Of a DNA stretch of 45,198 nt, positions 32,419-40,359 are shown piece after piece (the stretch's first letter is position 1; every line of letters begins with the position of its first letter). Both the position numbers and the translations under genes were made by a program. This DNA comes from CAXXOK01 sp035353615 (GTDB taxonomy: Bacteria; Bacillota; Clostridia; Christensenellales; Aristaeellaceae): positions 1-45,198 of the forward strand of contig DAOPZY010000022.1 of NCBI GenBank assembly GCA_035353615.1. Direction: 5' to 3'. The notes below the pieces were generated by a model. It searched no databases. It saw only the letters and a list, made by a program, of their open reading frames with translations, and was not told the origin of the DNA.

Positions 32419-32555
32419 GCGGTTTTATCGGTTCGCTTCTCTTACGGCTTAGTATGCGGTTTTACCGGTTCGCTTCTCTTACGGCTTAGTACGCGGTTTT
32501 GCCGCCTCGTTTCGTTTACGGCTCAGTACGCGATTTTCCCGCCTCGCTTTTCGAA
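32419..32555. repeat. 37-bp tandem repeat, about 3.7 copies
   Basis: Units start at 32419, 32456, 32493 and 32530, each beginning GCGGTTTT or GCGATTTT and containing a CCTCG/GGTTCGCTT block and TTACGGCTTAGTA. Units one and two are almost identical, and units three and four diverge. The array ends 17 bp before the uvrC stop codon on the downstream side. There are no spacers, so it is not a CRISPR. 37 is not a multiple of three, so it is not coding. Confidence 0.9.
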
Positions 32556-32571
32556 ATATCCTGTCGCCCGG

Positions 32572-34467
32572 CTACGCCTTACGGTCCGCTTCGTCCCCAG
32601 CCTTTTTTTCTTTCGCGCGGGCATAGTCGAACACAGCCTGCGCCGTTTTCTCCGTCATGCCATCCACGGCGCGCAATTCCTCCACGCTTGCGCCCAAAAT
32701 GGCCGGCAAGCTGCGAAACGCGCGCAGAAGGGCAATTTTGCGCTTTTCCCCAATCCCTTCGATGCCGGTCAGCTCGCTGGCAATGCCCGCCTTGCCGCGC
32801 AACGCGCGGTGCTGGGTGATGCCGAAACGGTGGGCTTCGTCGCGCACGCGCTGCACTAAATGCAGGGCGTTGCTGCGCTTATCCAGTACGATAGGGGCCT
32901 CCCGGCCGGGCAGGTAAATTTCCTCAAACCGTTTGGCCAGGCCAAACATGGGCAGGCTCACCCCCGCGTCCAGCATGGCGCGGTGGGCAAACGCAAGCTG
33001 CTGAGGGCCGCCGTCAATCAGCACCACATCCGGGAAGAGGCTGAAACGTCCCTCCTCCAGCGGCAAACCGGCCTGCTCCCGCTCCCTTTTTTCCTGAAGG
33101 CCGTGGGTGAACCGGCGGCCGATCACCTCCGCCATGGAGGCAAAGTCGTTGGCGCCTTCTACCGTTTTGATGCGGAAATGGCGGTACTGTTTTTTGGCGG
33201 GCATACCCCCGTGAAACACCACCATCGAGGCCACGGACAGCACGCCCTGCGTGTTGGAAATATCGTACCCCTCAATGCGTTCCGGCAGGGTGGGCAGGTT
33301 GAGCGCGGTTCTCAGCTCCTCCATGGCCAGCACCGTTTGCGCGTGGCGGATGCTTTCGCTCTGTTGGCGTTTAAGCAGCGCGTCCGCCGCGTTTTTCTGG
33401 CAGATGCCCATCAGGGCGGCTTTTTCGCCCCGCTGGGGGCACAGCAGCGTCACGGCCGCGCCGCGCCGTTCCCTCAGCCACTGTTCCAACTCCTCCCGGT
33501 CCTCCCCGGCCGCCTCGATCAGTATCTCACGCGGGATGGAGCGGCCATCCTCGTAATGCTGGGGGATAAAGCCTTCGATGATCTCCGCCGGGGTGTCGCC
33601 GCCGCAGTTTTCCAGCACATACGCCTGCCCGCCCTCAATGCGGCCGCTTCGGATGTGCAAAAGCTGAACGATCGCGTCGTTCGCGTCCATCGCAACGGCA
33701 ATCAGGTCCTGCTCCACATCCCGGGTCTGGATGGCGAGCTGGCGCTCGGTAATGGACTGCACATCCGCAATTTTATCGCGAATCGCCGCCGCCTGCTCGT
33801 ATTCCATGCGTTCCGAGGCGGCGTTCATTTTCTCGGTCAGCTCGCGGAGAATGCCCTTGGCGTCTCCGTTTAGAAAATCAACGGCGCGGCGAAGAATCGC
33901 CTGATAGTCCGCTTCGCTGATGTACCCCGCGCACGGGGCCATGCACTGGCCCGTGGAATGGTACACGCAGGGGCGGTACGGATGCCCCAGCGGAAGCTTG
34001 AGCGAACAGCGCCTGAGCGGAAAATAACGGCTCAGCTCGTTAAGCACCTGACGCACGGCCGTAGCGCCAATGTACGGCCCAAAGTAGCGGTAACCGTCGC
34101 GCGGGTCCAACTGACGCGCGACCGTCAGGCGCGGAAATGGCTCCGCCGGGTCATAGCGCAGGTAGGGATACTGCTTGTCATCCTTTAGCAGGATGTTATA
34201 AAACGGGCGGTGCAGCTTGATAAGGTTGCACTCCAGCGTGAGCGCCTCAAAGTTGGTGCGGCACAGGATAATATCAAAATCATCCACTCGGCTGACCATG
34301 GCGCGCACCTTCGGGGTATGGTTTTCAAACGCGTGAAAATACTGTCGCACGCGGTTTTTCAAATTTTTCGCCTTGCCGATGTAGATGATTGCGCCTTCGC
34401 TTTTCATCAGATAACAGCCGGGGCTGTCCGGCAACATGTTGATCTTGTGCTGTAACGGGTCTGTCAT
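32572..34467 (-). CDS. uvrC: Excinuclease ABC subunit C
   Basis: UvrC makes both incisions in nucleotide excision repair, together with UvrA and UvrB encoded elsewhere. The 631-residue protein has an N-terminal GIY-YIG nuclease domain (GCYLMKSEGAIIYIGKAKNL, residues about 18-37), a Cys-containing region (CxxC-type CVYHSTGQCMAPC, about 150), a UVR motif, an RNase-H-like nuclease domain (GYDISNTQG and VVFHGGMP, then DVVLIDGGPQQL), and C-terminal helix-hairpin-helix motifs (LTGIEGIGEKRKIALL). I choose ATG 34467 because GGGAGG lies 9 nt upstream. An ATG three codons earlier overlaps that site. It ends in TAG next to the 37-bp repeat. It is about 30 residues longer than average. Confidence 0.96.
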   Translation of the reverse strand: MTDPLQHKINMLPDSPGCYLMKSEGAIIYIGKAKNLKNRVRQYFHAFENHTPKVRAMVSRVDDFDIILCRTNFEALTLECNLIKLHRPFYNILLKDDKQYPYLRYDPAEPFPRLTVARQLDPRDGYRYFGPYIGATAVRQVLNELSRYFPLRRCSLKLPLGHPYRPCVYHSTGQCMAPCAGYISEADYQAILRRAVDFLNGDAKGILRELTEKMNAASERMEYEQAAAIRDKIADVQSITERQLAIQTRDVEQDLIAVAMDANDAIVQLLHIRSGRIEGGQAYVLENCGGDTPAEIIEGFIPQHYEDGRSIPREILIEAAGEDREELEQWLRERRGAAVTLLCPQRGEKAALMGICQKNAADALLKRQQSESIRHAQTVLAMEELRTALNLPTLPERIEGYDISNTQGVLSVASMVVFHGGMPAKKQYRHFRIKTVEGANDFASMAEVIGRRFTHGLQEKREREQAGLPLEEGRFSLFPDVVLIDGGPQQLAFAHRAMLDAGVSLPMFGLAKRFEEIYLPGREAPIVLDKRSNALHLVQRVRDEAHRFGITQHRALRGKAGIASELTGIEGIGEKRKIALLRAFRSLPAILGASVEELRAVDGMTEKTAQAVFDYARAKEKKAGDEADRKA

Positions 34468-34503
34468 CCTTTTCATCCTCCCTGCGCGGGGTTTCCCTTT
34501 CCT

Positions 34504-34532
34504 ATTTTACGCGCGAGCGGCCCCGCGCGCAA
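34504..34532 (-). promoter_or_regulatory. Promoter of uvrC
   Basis: On the minus strand TTGCGC (34527-34532), a 17-bp spacer and TAAAAT (34504-34509), about 37 bp before the ATG. No LexA-type box (GAAC-N4-GTTC) overlaps it. Confidence 0.55.
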
Positions 34533-34624
34533 TAGGCGGCGCGCGGCGCGAACGGCGGGCCGACATTTTGCCCGATCGGCAGGAATGAGGCGTTTGGAAG
34601 GCGAACCCTTCATTTACTAAATAT

Positions 34625-34644
34625 TTTGGCAAATTTATGCCAAA
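34625..34644 (+). promoter_or_regulatory. Inverted-repeat operator before the mutarotase gene
   Basis: A perfect dyad TTTGGCA-N6-TGCCAAA lies between the AT-rich presumed promoter (34592-34620, with a weak TTGGAA as -35) and the ribosome binding site at 34649. Its position downstream of the promoter suits a repressor of sugar genes. No regulator gene lies nearby. Confidence 0.55.
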
Positions 34645-34662
34645 CGATCGGAGGCTTTCTTT

Positions 34663-35097
34663 ATGCTCAAGGGAATCTCCCCGCTGTTATCGCCGGAATT
34701 GCTCAAGGTGTTGGCGGAAATGGGTCACGGTGACGAGTTGGTCATTGGCGACGGCAATTTTCCGGCAACGACGATGGGTCAGCGTTGCGTCCGCTGCGAT
34801 GGTCACGGCGCAAACGAATTGCTGGACGCGATCCTGCAACTGATGCCTCTGGATGATTTTGTGGACGCGCCCGTCACCCTGATGGCCGTTGTTCCCGGCT
34901 CCGTTCCGGGCGGCGAGCCGCCCATCTGGGCGGAGTTCCGTAAAACCGTCCAAAAGCGCGAGCCGAAAGCCGCCATCGGCTTTGAGGAGCGTTTCGCGTT
35001 TTATGAGCGCAGCCGCAAGGCGTTTGCCACGGTGCAAACGGGCGAGGGCGCGCTGTACGCGTGCATCATCCTGAAAAAGGGCGTCATTCGCGCCTGA
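34663..35097 (+). CDS. RbsD/FucU family sugar mutarotase
   Basis: A 144-residue cytoplasmic protein that interconverts anomers of a sugar so that the following isomerase or kinase gets the right form. It begins LKGISPLLSPELLKVLAEMGHGDELVIGDGNFPA, the RbsD/FucU signature with catalytic-site His22 and Asp30, and its length matches FucU (about 140). FucU acts on L-fucose and RbsD on ribose. Closeness to FucU is my reading, consistent with the fucose-isomerase-like gene 8.5 kb downstream. A GGAGG site precedes ATG 34663. It has its own operator and a terminator, so it is a separate unit just upstream of the sugar operon. Confidence 0.88.
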   Translation: MLKGISPLLSPELLKVLAEMGHGDELVIGDGNFPATTMGQRCVRCDGHGANELLDAILQLMPLDDFVDAPVTLMAVVPGSVPGGEPPIWAEFRKTVQKREPKAAIGFEERFAFYERSRKAFATVQTGEGALYACIILKKGVIRA

Positions 35098-35276
35098 CAG
35101 GAACCGCCGCCCATGGAAAGGCGGAAGTCTAATGGGGCAAAGGCCCCTGCGCGGGGTTTAACGCGAACGCTCCCACAGCCGTCTGGCAAAGCCAACAAAC
35201 CGGCCCCTGCCGCCGCAGGCGGGGTGCCAGCCCATTGCAAAACGACATTCTTTCTTTCATTTCTATCACTCTGTGG

Positions 35277-35310
35277 CCCTCCTCCGTGCAGATTGGGAGG
35301 AGGGTCTTTC
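35277..35310 (+). terminator. Terminator downstream of the mutarotase gene
   Basis: A 9-bp stem CCCTCCTCC/GGAGGAGGG followed by TCTTTCT. It lies about 180 bp past the mutarotase stop. Confidence 0.6.
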
Positions 35311-35654
35311 TATGACGAACGCCAAGGTTTTTAACTTCCCGCTTCCGCTGCCACGGCGGGGGCGCGTCCGGTTCGCCGCCCGCCAGCGTTGCGAATTTCA
35401 AATTTTCGTCGGTTTTCGATAGTAATTTTTTTAGCTCCGCCCCTCATCCACAGCGCATTTCGGCCATTTTCCCACCAGATATAGCGGTTCCGCAATCGGT
35501 GGCATACAAACAGTTTGTGTGAACCGTTCAGCTTCCGCTTTAGAAGCATCGGCCGCGTGAGGAAACGCGCCTTTAACGAACCTCTCAAAAGTACCGTTGT
35601 GTTTTCAGTAGCTTTCGCCAGTTTCCCAAACACGAACAAAACAATTATTCAAAA
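35311..35654. other. Gene-free stretch before the sugar operon promoter
   Basis: No supported gene. It is AT-richer than the rest of the window and contains one perfect small palindrome, ACAAAC-A-GTTTGT (35506-35518), of unknown role. A 102-codon minus-strand frame covers it and is discussed among the rejected items. Confidence 0.4.
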
Positions 35655-35702
35655 GTTTAGTTGATTTTAATGTTGACAAAACTAAACCGTTTGGTTTATA
35701 AT
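35655..35702 (+). promoter_or_regulatory. Sugar operon promoter with overlapping operator repeats
   Basis: TTGACA (35673-35678), an 18-bp spacer and a perfect TATAAT (35697-35702). Two overlapping dyads cover it: GTTTAGTT (35655-35662) with AACTAAAC (35680-35687), flanking the -35, and TAAACC-N4-GGTTTA (35683-35698) in the spacer. TTTAGTT/AACTAAA half-sites are typical of ROK/XylR-type repressors, so repression relieved by the sugar is likely (inference). The leader to the first ATG is about 140 nt. Confidence 0.75.
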
Positions 35703-35846
35703 ACGTTTGCATTGAAGAAGTACGTTCAGTTCCCTCAGACCGTTCAGCCGACGTTTCGGTTGGCGGAGCCCGCGCGACGGATTTCATGCGCAAACCACTT
35801 GCGCAAAGAAATAGAGAACCCCAAAAAAATCAAGGAGGAACCCCAC

Positions 35847-36794
35847 ATGAAAAAGATCGTCGCTCTTGTTCTGGCAACACTGTTGGTTCTGTCCATGTTC
35901 AGCGTCGCCGCGATGGCGGAAGACAAACCGCTGATCGTAATCATCACGCCGAGCCACTCCAACCCCTACTTTAAAACCGTTGCCGACGCGGCCTCCGCCA
36001 AGGCTACCGAGCTGGGCTATGACTTCCTCGTGATCCAGCATGACGACGACGTGACCAAGCAGTCCGAGGCGTTTGATACCGCCATCGCCCGCAAGGCCGC
36101 CGCGATCATCTGCGACAACGCCGGCGCGGACGCCACCATCGAGCCCGTGCAGCGCGCCAAGGCTGCCGGCATCCCCACCTTCCTGGTAGACCGTGAAATC
36201 AACTCCACCGGCGACGCCGTGGCGCAGATGGTTTCCAACAACTATCAGGGCGCGAGCCTCGTTGCGGAATACTTTGTGGAGCAGATGGGCGAAGCCGGCA
36301 ACTACGTTGAGCTGACCGGCAAAGAGTCCGACACCAACGCCGGCGTGCGTTCCAAGGGCTTTCACGATGTAATCGACCAGTACACCGACATGAAAATGAT
36401 CGAGCAGCAAACCGCCAACTGGGATCAGACCGAAGCCTATTCCAAGATGGAAAGCATCATCCAGGCCCAGGGCGCCGAGAACATCAAGGGCGTTATCTGC
36501 GGCAACGACACCATGGCCATGGGCGTCATCGAGGCCTGCCTCAAAGCCGGCATGAAGGACGTAGTCGTTTGCGGGTTTGACGGCAGCAACGACGTGCGTG
36601 ACTCCATCCTCCGCGGCGAAATCAAAGCCACCGGCCTCCAACCCATCGCTTACATCGCCGAGCAGGCCGTTGTGCAGGCTGACGAGTACATCAAGAACGG
36701 CAAGACCGACAAGGAAGAAAAGCAGCTGATGGACTGCGTGCTGATCACCAAAGACAACGCCGCCAAGCTGGACAACTTCGCTCTGGCCGACTAA
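35847..36794 (+). CDS. Sugar ABC transporter substrate-binding protein (RbsB family)
   Basis: A 315-residue exported binding protein of the ribose/galactose-type periplasmic-binding-protein family (Peripla_BP_4). Signal peptide MKKIVALVLATLLVL to AMA, with cleavage near residue 24; the mature protein starts EDKPLIVIITPSHSNPYFKTVADAA. Typical hinge and ligand elements are DNAGADATIEPVQRAKAAGIP, FLVDREI, GKESDTNAGVRSKGF and VICGNDTMAMGV, then VCGFDGSNDVRDSI. No lipobox cysteine is visible, which is unusual for a Gram-positive binding protein, so it may be held at the membrane by the transporter or by the neighbouring DUF2291 protein (inference). AAGGAGG precedes ATG 35847. First gene of the operon, followed by a strong hairpin. 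Confidence 0.92.
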   Translation: MKKIVALVLATLLVLSMFSVAAMAEDKPLIVIITPSHSNPYFKTVADAASAKATELGYDFLVIQHDDDVTKQSEAFDTAIARKAAAIICDNAGADATIEPVQRAKAAGIPTFLVDREINSTGDAVAQMVSNNYQGASLVAEYFVEQMGEAGNYVELTGKESDTNAGVRSKGFHDVIDQYTDMKMIEQQTANWDQTEAYSKMESIIQAQGAENIKGVICGNDTMAMGVIEACLKAGMKDVVVCGFDGSNDVRDSILRGEIKATGLQPIAYIAEQAVVQADEYIKNGKTDKEEKQLMDCVLITKDNAAKLDNFALAD

Positions 36795-36815
36795 TACTCA
36801 TCGTAACCCTACTGA

Positions 36816-36856
36816 GGGCGGCGCGCGGTTCTGCCGCGCGCCCGCCCTCCTTTTTT
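36816..36856 (+). terminator. Intercistronic hairpin after the binding-protein gene
   Basis: A very stable stem (9 bp plus 4 bp with one bulge, GGGCG-GCGCGCGG) and TTTTTT at 36851-36856. It probably lets only part of the transcripts continue, giving more binding protein than transporter, a common arrangement. Confidence 0.8.
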
Positions 36857-36875
36857 GAAGAAGGGGCGAAGCACC

Positions 36876-37577
36876 ATGAAGAACAACCGGGCAAAAATCC
36901 TCAAATGGGCTGGCGTGGCCGCGCTGGTCGCGCTGATCGCGCTCACCTGCCGCGTAACGCTCATCCCCGACGAAGCGCCGACGACCGTCGTAAATGCCGA
37001 GGGGCAAACCGTGACCGTTGAAAAGCTGTCCGTCGCGGAGCAATACTGCGCGGATAATTGGGACAGCAAAATTGTGCCCACCATCAAAGAGCGCGCCGTG
37101 GATATGGTCGCCTTTGTGAAGGATGTGGAAACCGACCTCACCGCGGCCGGCCTGAAATACGGCAACCGCGCTAATGAAACCAGCGCCTGGAGCTTCTGCG
37201 TAAAAGGCGATGTCAAAGTGCTCGATATCGAAAACCCTGAAAAGCCCAACAAAACCTTGCTGGTGCTGGATTTGGCCCCCTATGACAGCCAGCCGGACTG
37301 CAAGCTGTTTTACGGCAGGGTTTTTTCTTCCAATATCAAAAACGCGATCCGCGACGGCGTAGGCTTCCTGCACCTGGACGATTTTGCCAATCAGGTGGAG
37401 TTTGCCGACCTCACCAACGCTTTTAACAACAAAGTGAAAACAGACGTAATCGCCAAGCACGAAGCCAGCGATCTGAAAGGTAAAGAATTTACCTACTACG
37501 GCTGCATTTCGCTTACGGACGCTACCTACGATAATCTGGTAGTGGTGCCCGTAGAGCTTACAGTCGCGGGAGGCTGA
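36876..37577 (+). CDS. DUF2291-family exported protein of a sugar ABC operon
   Basis: A 233-residue protein of DUF2291 (PF10054), a family found beside ribose/erythritol-type ABC transporters. An N-terminal hydrophobic anchor (about residues 10-25, WAGVAALVALIALTC) is followed by a soluble extracytoplasmic domain with YCADNWDSKIVPTIKERAV, VKGDVKVLDI, FYGRVFSSNIKNAIRDGVGFLHLDDFANQ and the family's N-x-FNNKVK region. The Cys after LIALT is not a canonical lipobox, so lipid attachment is uncertain. Its role in transport is unknown. AAGGGG precedes ATG 36876, and the ATPase gene starts 5 bp after its stop. Confidence 0.8.
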   Translation: MKNNRAKILKWAGVAALVALIALTCRVTLIPDEAPTTVVNAEGQTVTVEKLSVAEQYCADNWDSKIVPTIKERAVDMVAFVKDVETDLTAAGLKYGNRANETSAWSFCVKGDVKVLDIENPEKPNKTLLVLDLAPYDSQPDCKLFYGRVFSSNIKNAIRDGVGFLHLDDFANQVEFADLTNAFNNKVKTDVIAKHEASDLKGKEFTYYGCISLTDATYDNLVVVPVELTVAGG

Positions 37578-37582
37578 TCGAT

Positions 37583-39139
37583 ATGGAAACAACGCTTCGC
37601 CCGGTGATGGAGGCGATCGGCATCACCAAGCTGTACCCCGGCACCGTCGCGCTTAACCAAGTCGATTTTTCGGTTTATCCGGGTAAGGTAAACGTTTTAA
37701 TCGGTGAAAACGGCGCGGGTAAATCGACCCTGATGAAGATACTAGCCGGCATCGAAAAACCCACCGAAGGCCGCGTGCTGCTGGATGGGCAGGAGGTGCA
37801 TTTTACCGATACCCGCGAAGCCAGCGCCCATGGCGTGGGCATCATCCATCAGGAGTTGAACCTGTTTCCCGATATGCGCGTGGCGGATAACATGTTTGCC
37901 GGCAAGGAAATTTCCAATTACGGCGTAATCGACCGCAAGGCGCAGACCAAGCTCGCCTCGCAGGTGCTGGATAAGCTTCAGCGCGGCATCAACCCCAACG
38001 AGTTGATGCTGAACCTTCGCGTGGGGCAACAGCAAATTGTGGAAATCGCCAAAACCATGCTGGAAAAACAGCTAAAGGTTTTAATCATGGACGAGCCGAC
38101 CAGTTCGCTCTCTAACGCCGAGGTGGAGGTGCTCTTTCACCTGATTGAGGACCTCAAGTCGCAGGGTATCGCCATCATTTACATTTCCCACCGGTTGGAA
38201 GAAATTATCCGCATCGGCGATTTTGTAACCATCCTGCGGGACGGGCAGCGCGTGGCCAACGCCGAGGTTAAGGATATCTCCGTGAATTGGATTATTGAGC
38301 ACATGGTCGGCCATTCCAACCTCACCATTGAAAAGCTGCCCTACCCGGGCGAGCCGGAACCGGTGATGACCGTAACGGATTACTGCCTGCCGCGCGTTGG
38401 CGGCGGCTGGACGGTCGATCACGTAAGCTTTACGCTGCACAAGGGCGAAGTGCTGGGCATCTACGGCCTCATGGGCGCGGGCCGCACCGAGCTGGTCGAA
38501 AGCCTGATGGGGCTACACCCCGAATCAACCGGCAAGCTGGTGCTGGCGGGCGAAACCATCGAAAAGCCCAGCATTCCGGAGCAGATTGCGCGCGGCATGG
38601 TGCTGGTGCCGGAGGATCGGCAGCGCGACGGGCTGGTGCAAACCATGTCCATCGCCAACAACCTGCTGCTGACCAGCATCCCGCACTTTACCCACAACGG
38701 CGTAATCCGCAAGGATCAGTGCAAGAATGCCGTGGATTGCACCGTGCGCGATATGCAAATCAAGGTCGCGGATGTGAAGCACCTGATTTCCAGCCTTTCG
38801 GGCGGCAACCAGCAAAAGGTGGTTATCGGCAAATGCGTTATGGCCAACGCGCGCGTATTCATGATGGACGAGCCCTCCAGAGGCATCGATGTAGGCGCGA
38901 AAACGGATATTTTTATCCTCATGCGCAAGTTTGCCGCGCAGGGTAACGGCGTCATTTTCGTGGGCAGCGAGCTCAAGGAGATTATGTCGGTTTGCGACCG
39001 CGTGCTGGTGATGAGCAACGGCAAAATCACCGCCGACCTCGCCGGGGCGGAAATGACCGAGGCCGCGCTGGTGGCCGCGTCCGCCGCCAATCTGTTTACA
39101 GGGAAAGCCGCCACTATCGAAGGGAGCGTCATACAATGA
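37583..39139 (+). CDS. Sugar ABC transporter ATP-binding protein (RbsA type)
   Basis: A 518-residue double-domain ATPase of the ribose-type carbohydrate uptake (CUT2) class. Domain 1 has GENGAGKST (about 43), QELNLFP, signature LRVGQQQIVEIAK and MDEPTSSLS. Domain 2 (from about residue 262) has the altered Walker A GLMGAGRTEL, typical of CUT2 second domains, signature LSGGNQQK and MDEPSRGID. It hydrolyses ATP at the inner face of the membrane to drive the permease encoded next. GGGAGG precedes ATG 37583. Its TGA overlaps the permease ATG (ATGA), indicating translational coupling. Confidence 0.95.
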   Translation: METTLRPVMEAIGITKLYPGTVALNQVDFSVYPGKVNVLIGENGAGKSTLMKILAGIEKPTEGRVLLDGQEVHFTDTREASAHGVGIIHQELNLFPDMRVADNMFAGKEISNYGVIDRKAQTKLASQVLDKLQRGINPNELMLNLRVGQQQIVEIAKTMLEKQLKVLIMDEPTSSLSNAEVEVLFHLIEDLKSQGIAIIYISHRLEEIIRIGDFVTILRDGQRVANAEVKDISVNWIIEHMVGHSNLTIEKLPYPGEPEPVMTVTDYCLPRVGGGWTVDHVSFTLHKGEVLGIYGLMGAGRTELVESLMGLHPESTGKLVLAGETIEKPSIPEQIARGMVLVPEDRQRDGLVQTMSIANNLLLTSIPHFTHNGVIRKDQCKNAVDCTVRDMQIKVADVKHLISSLSGGNQQKVVIGKCVMANARVFMMDEPSRGIDVGAKTDIFILMRKFAAQGNGVIFVGSELKEIMSVCDRVLVMSNGKITADLAGAEMTEAALVAASAANLFTGKAATIEGSVIQ

Positions 39140-40197
39140 ACAGCACTGTATCCAACCGCAAGCCGCAGGCCGGCGTGTCCTTGGGCATGATTTTGCTCAA
39201 GGGCCGCACGTTTATCGCGCTGGCGATTCTGCTACTTTATTTTTCCCTGCGCGCGCCCAACTTTACCGAGTGGGGCAGCGTTGTGCTGATGGTGAAGCAT
39301 GCTTCCATATACGGCCTTTTAGCGTTGGGTATGACCATGGTCATTATCACCGGCGGCATTGACCTGAGCGTTGGCTCCATCGTCGGCCTGTCCGGCATGA
39401 TTACCGGCGGCATGCTCATCGAAGGCATTCGCCTGCCGTGGATCGCGGGCACCCTGTACCCCAACGTGCCGCTGATTCTTTTGATCGTGTTCCTGTTGGC
39501 CATTCTCGTTGGCCTGTGCTCCGGCGAGCTGATCGCGCGGCTGAAAGTGCCGGCCTTCATCGCAACGCTGGGCGCGATGTACATCTGCCGCGGCGCGGCC
39601 ATGCTCCGCAGCGGCGGCGCGACCTTCCCCAACCTGTTTGGCGACGCGGCCAAGGGCAACCTCGGCTTTGACCTGATTGGCGCGGGCAGCATCCCGGGCA
39701 TCGACGTGCCTTACTCCATCCTGATTTTCATTGCGATGGCGCTGATCGCCGCGTTCATCATGAAAAAAACGCCGCTGGGCAATCAGATTTACGCCGTGGG
39801 CGGCAACGAGCGCGCCGCGCAGCTTTCCGGCATCAAAATCCACAAGGTCAAGGTGTTTGTGTACATCTTCTCCGCGCTGCTCGCCTCCATGAGCGGCATC
39901 ATCATGACCAGCCAGCTTCGCGCGGCCCACCCGGCCACCGGCGAAAGTTGGGAAATGAACGCCATCGCGTCCGTGGTTCTGGGCGGCACGTCCATGAGCG
40001 GCGGCGTGGGCACCATCGGCGGCACCATTATCGGCGTGCTGGTGATTACCGTGCTCAACGACGGCATGATTATGATGGGCGTCAGCTCGTTCTGGCAAAT
40101 GGTCATCAAGGGCGTCGTGATTATCTTTGCGGTCGTGATTGACCTTGTGCAGAAGGATCTGCAAAAGAAAGCCGCTTTGGCCGCAAGGCTCAAGTAA
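39136..40197 (+). CDS. Sugar ABC transporter permease (RbsC type)
   Basis: A 353-residue permease with about nine to ten membrane segments. GMTMVIITGGIDLSVGSIVGLSG (about residues 72-95) is the signature of the BPD_transp_2 (CUT2) permease family, and AVGGNERAAQLSGI with KVKVFVYIFSALLASMSGI are the conserved coupling region. It starts with a 4-bp overlap of the ATPase stop. A single permease gene of this type works as a homodimer. A GC-rich gap of 160 bp follows before the transketolase genes, without a clear terminator. Confidence 0.95.
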   Translation: MNSTVSNRKPQAGVSLGMILLKGRTFIALAILLLYFSLRAPNFTEWGSVVLMVKHASIYGLLALGMTMVIITGGIDLSVGSIVGLSGMITGGMLIEGIRLPWIAGTLYPNVPLILLIVFLLAILVGLCSGELIARLKVPAFIATLGAMYICRGAAMLRSGGATFPNLFGDAAKGNLGFDLIGAGSIPGIDVPYSILIFIAMALIAAFIMKKTPLGNQIYAVGGNERAAQLSGIKIHKVKVFVYIFSALLASMSGIIMTSQLRAAHPATGESWEMNAIASVVLGGTSMSGGVGTIGGTIIGVLVITVLNDGMIMMGVSSFWQMVIKGVVIIFAVVIDLVQKDLQKKAALAARLK

Positions 40198-40359
40198 ACC
40201 GCGCGAAAGCTCCGGGACGGCCCGCTCCCCCGCGGGGCGTCGCCGCGCCCGGCGGCAAAAGGCACATCCCCTGCCGCAGGCCGGCCCGGCGGACGGCAAC
40301 AGCCTTCCCGCCGCGCCCCGCCTTTCCCCACCGTTACTCCGCAAAAAGGAGGCTCCGCC

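Noticed and set aside
32419..32555. CRISPR array
   Set aside because: The 37-bp units are directly adjoining with no spacers, they diverge from one another, and there are no cas genes.
35331..35639. 102-codon minus-strand basic frame before the sugar operon
   Set aside because: No ribosome binding site, no recognisable family and a poor composition. Likely chance in an AT-richer intergenic region.
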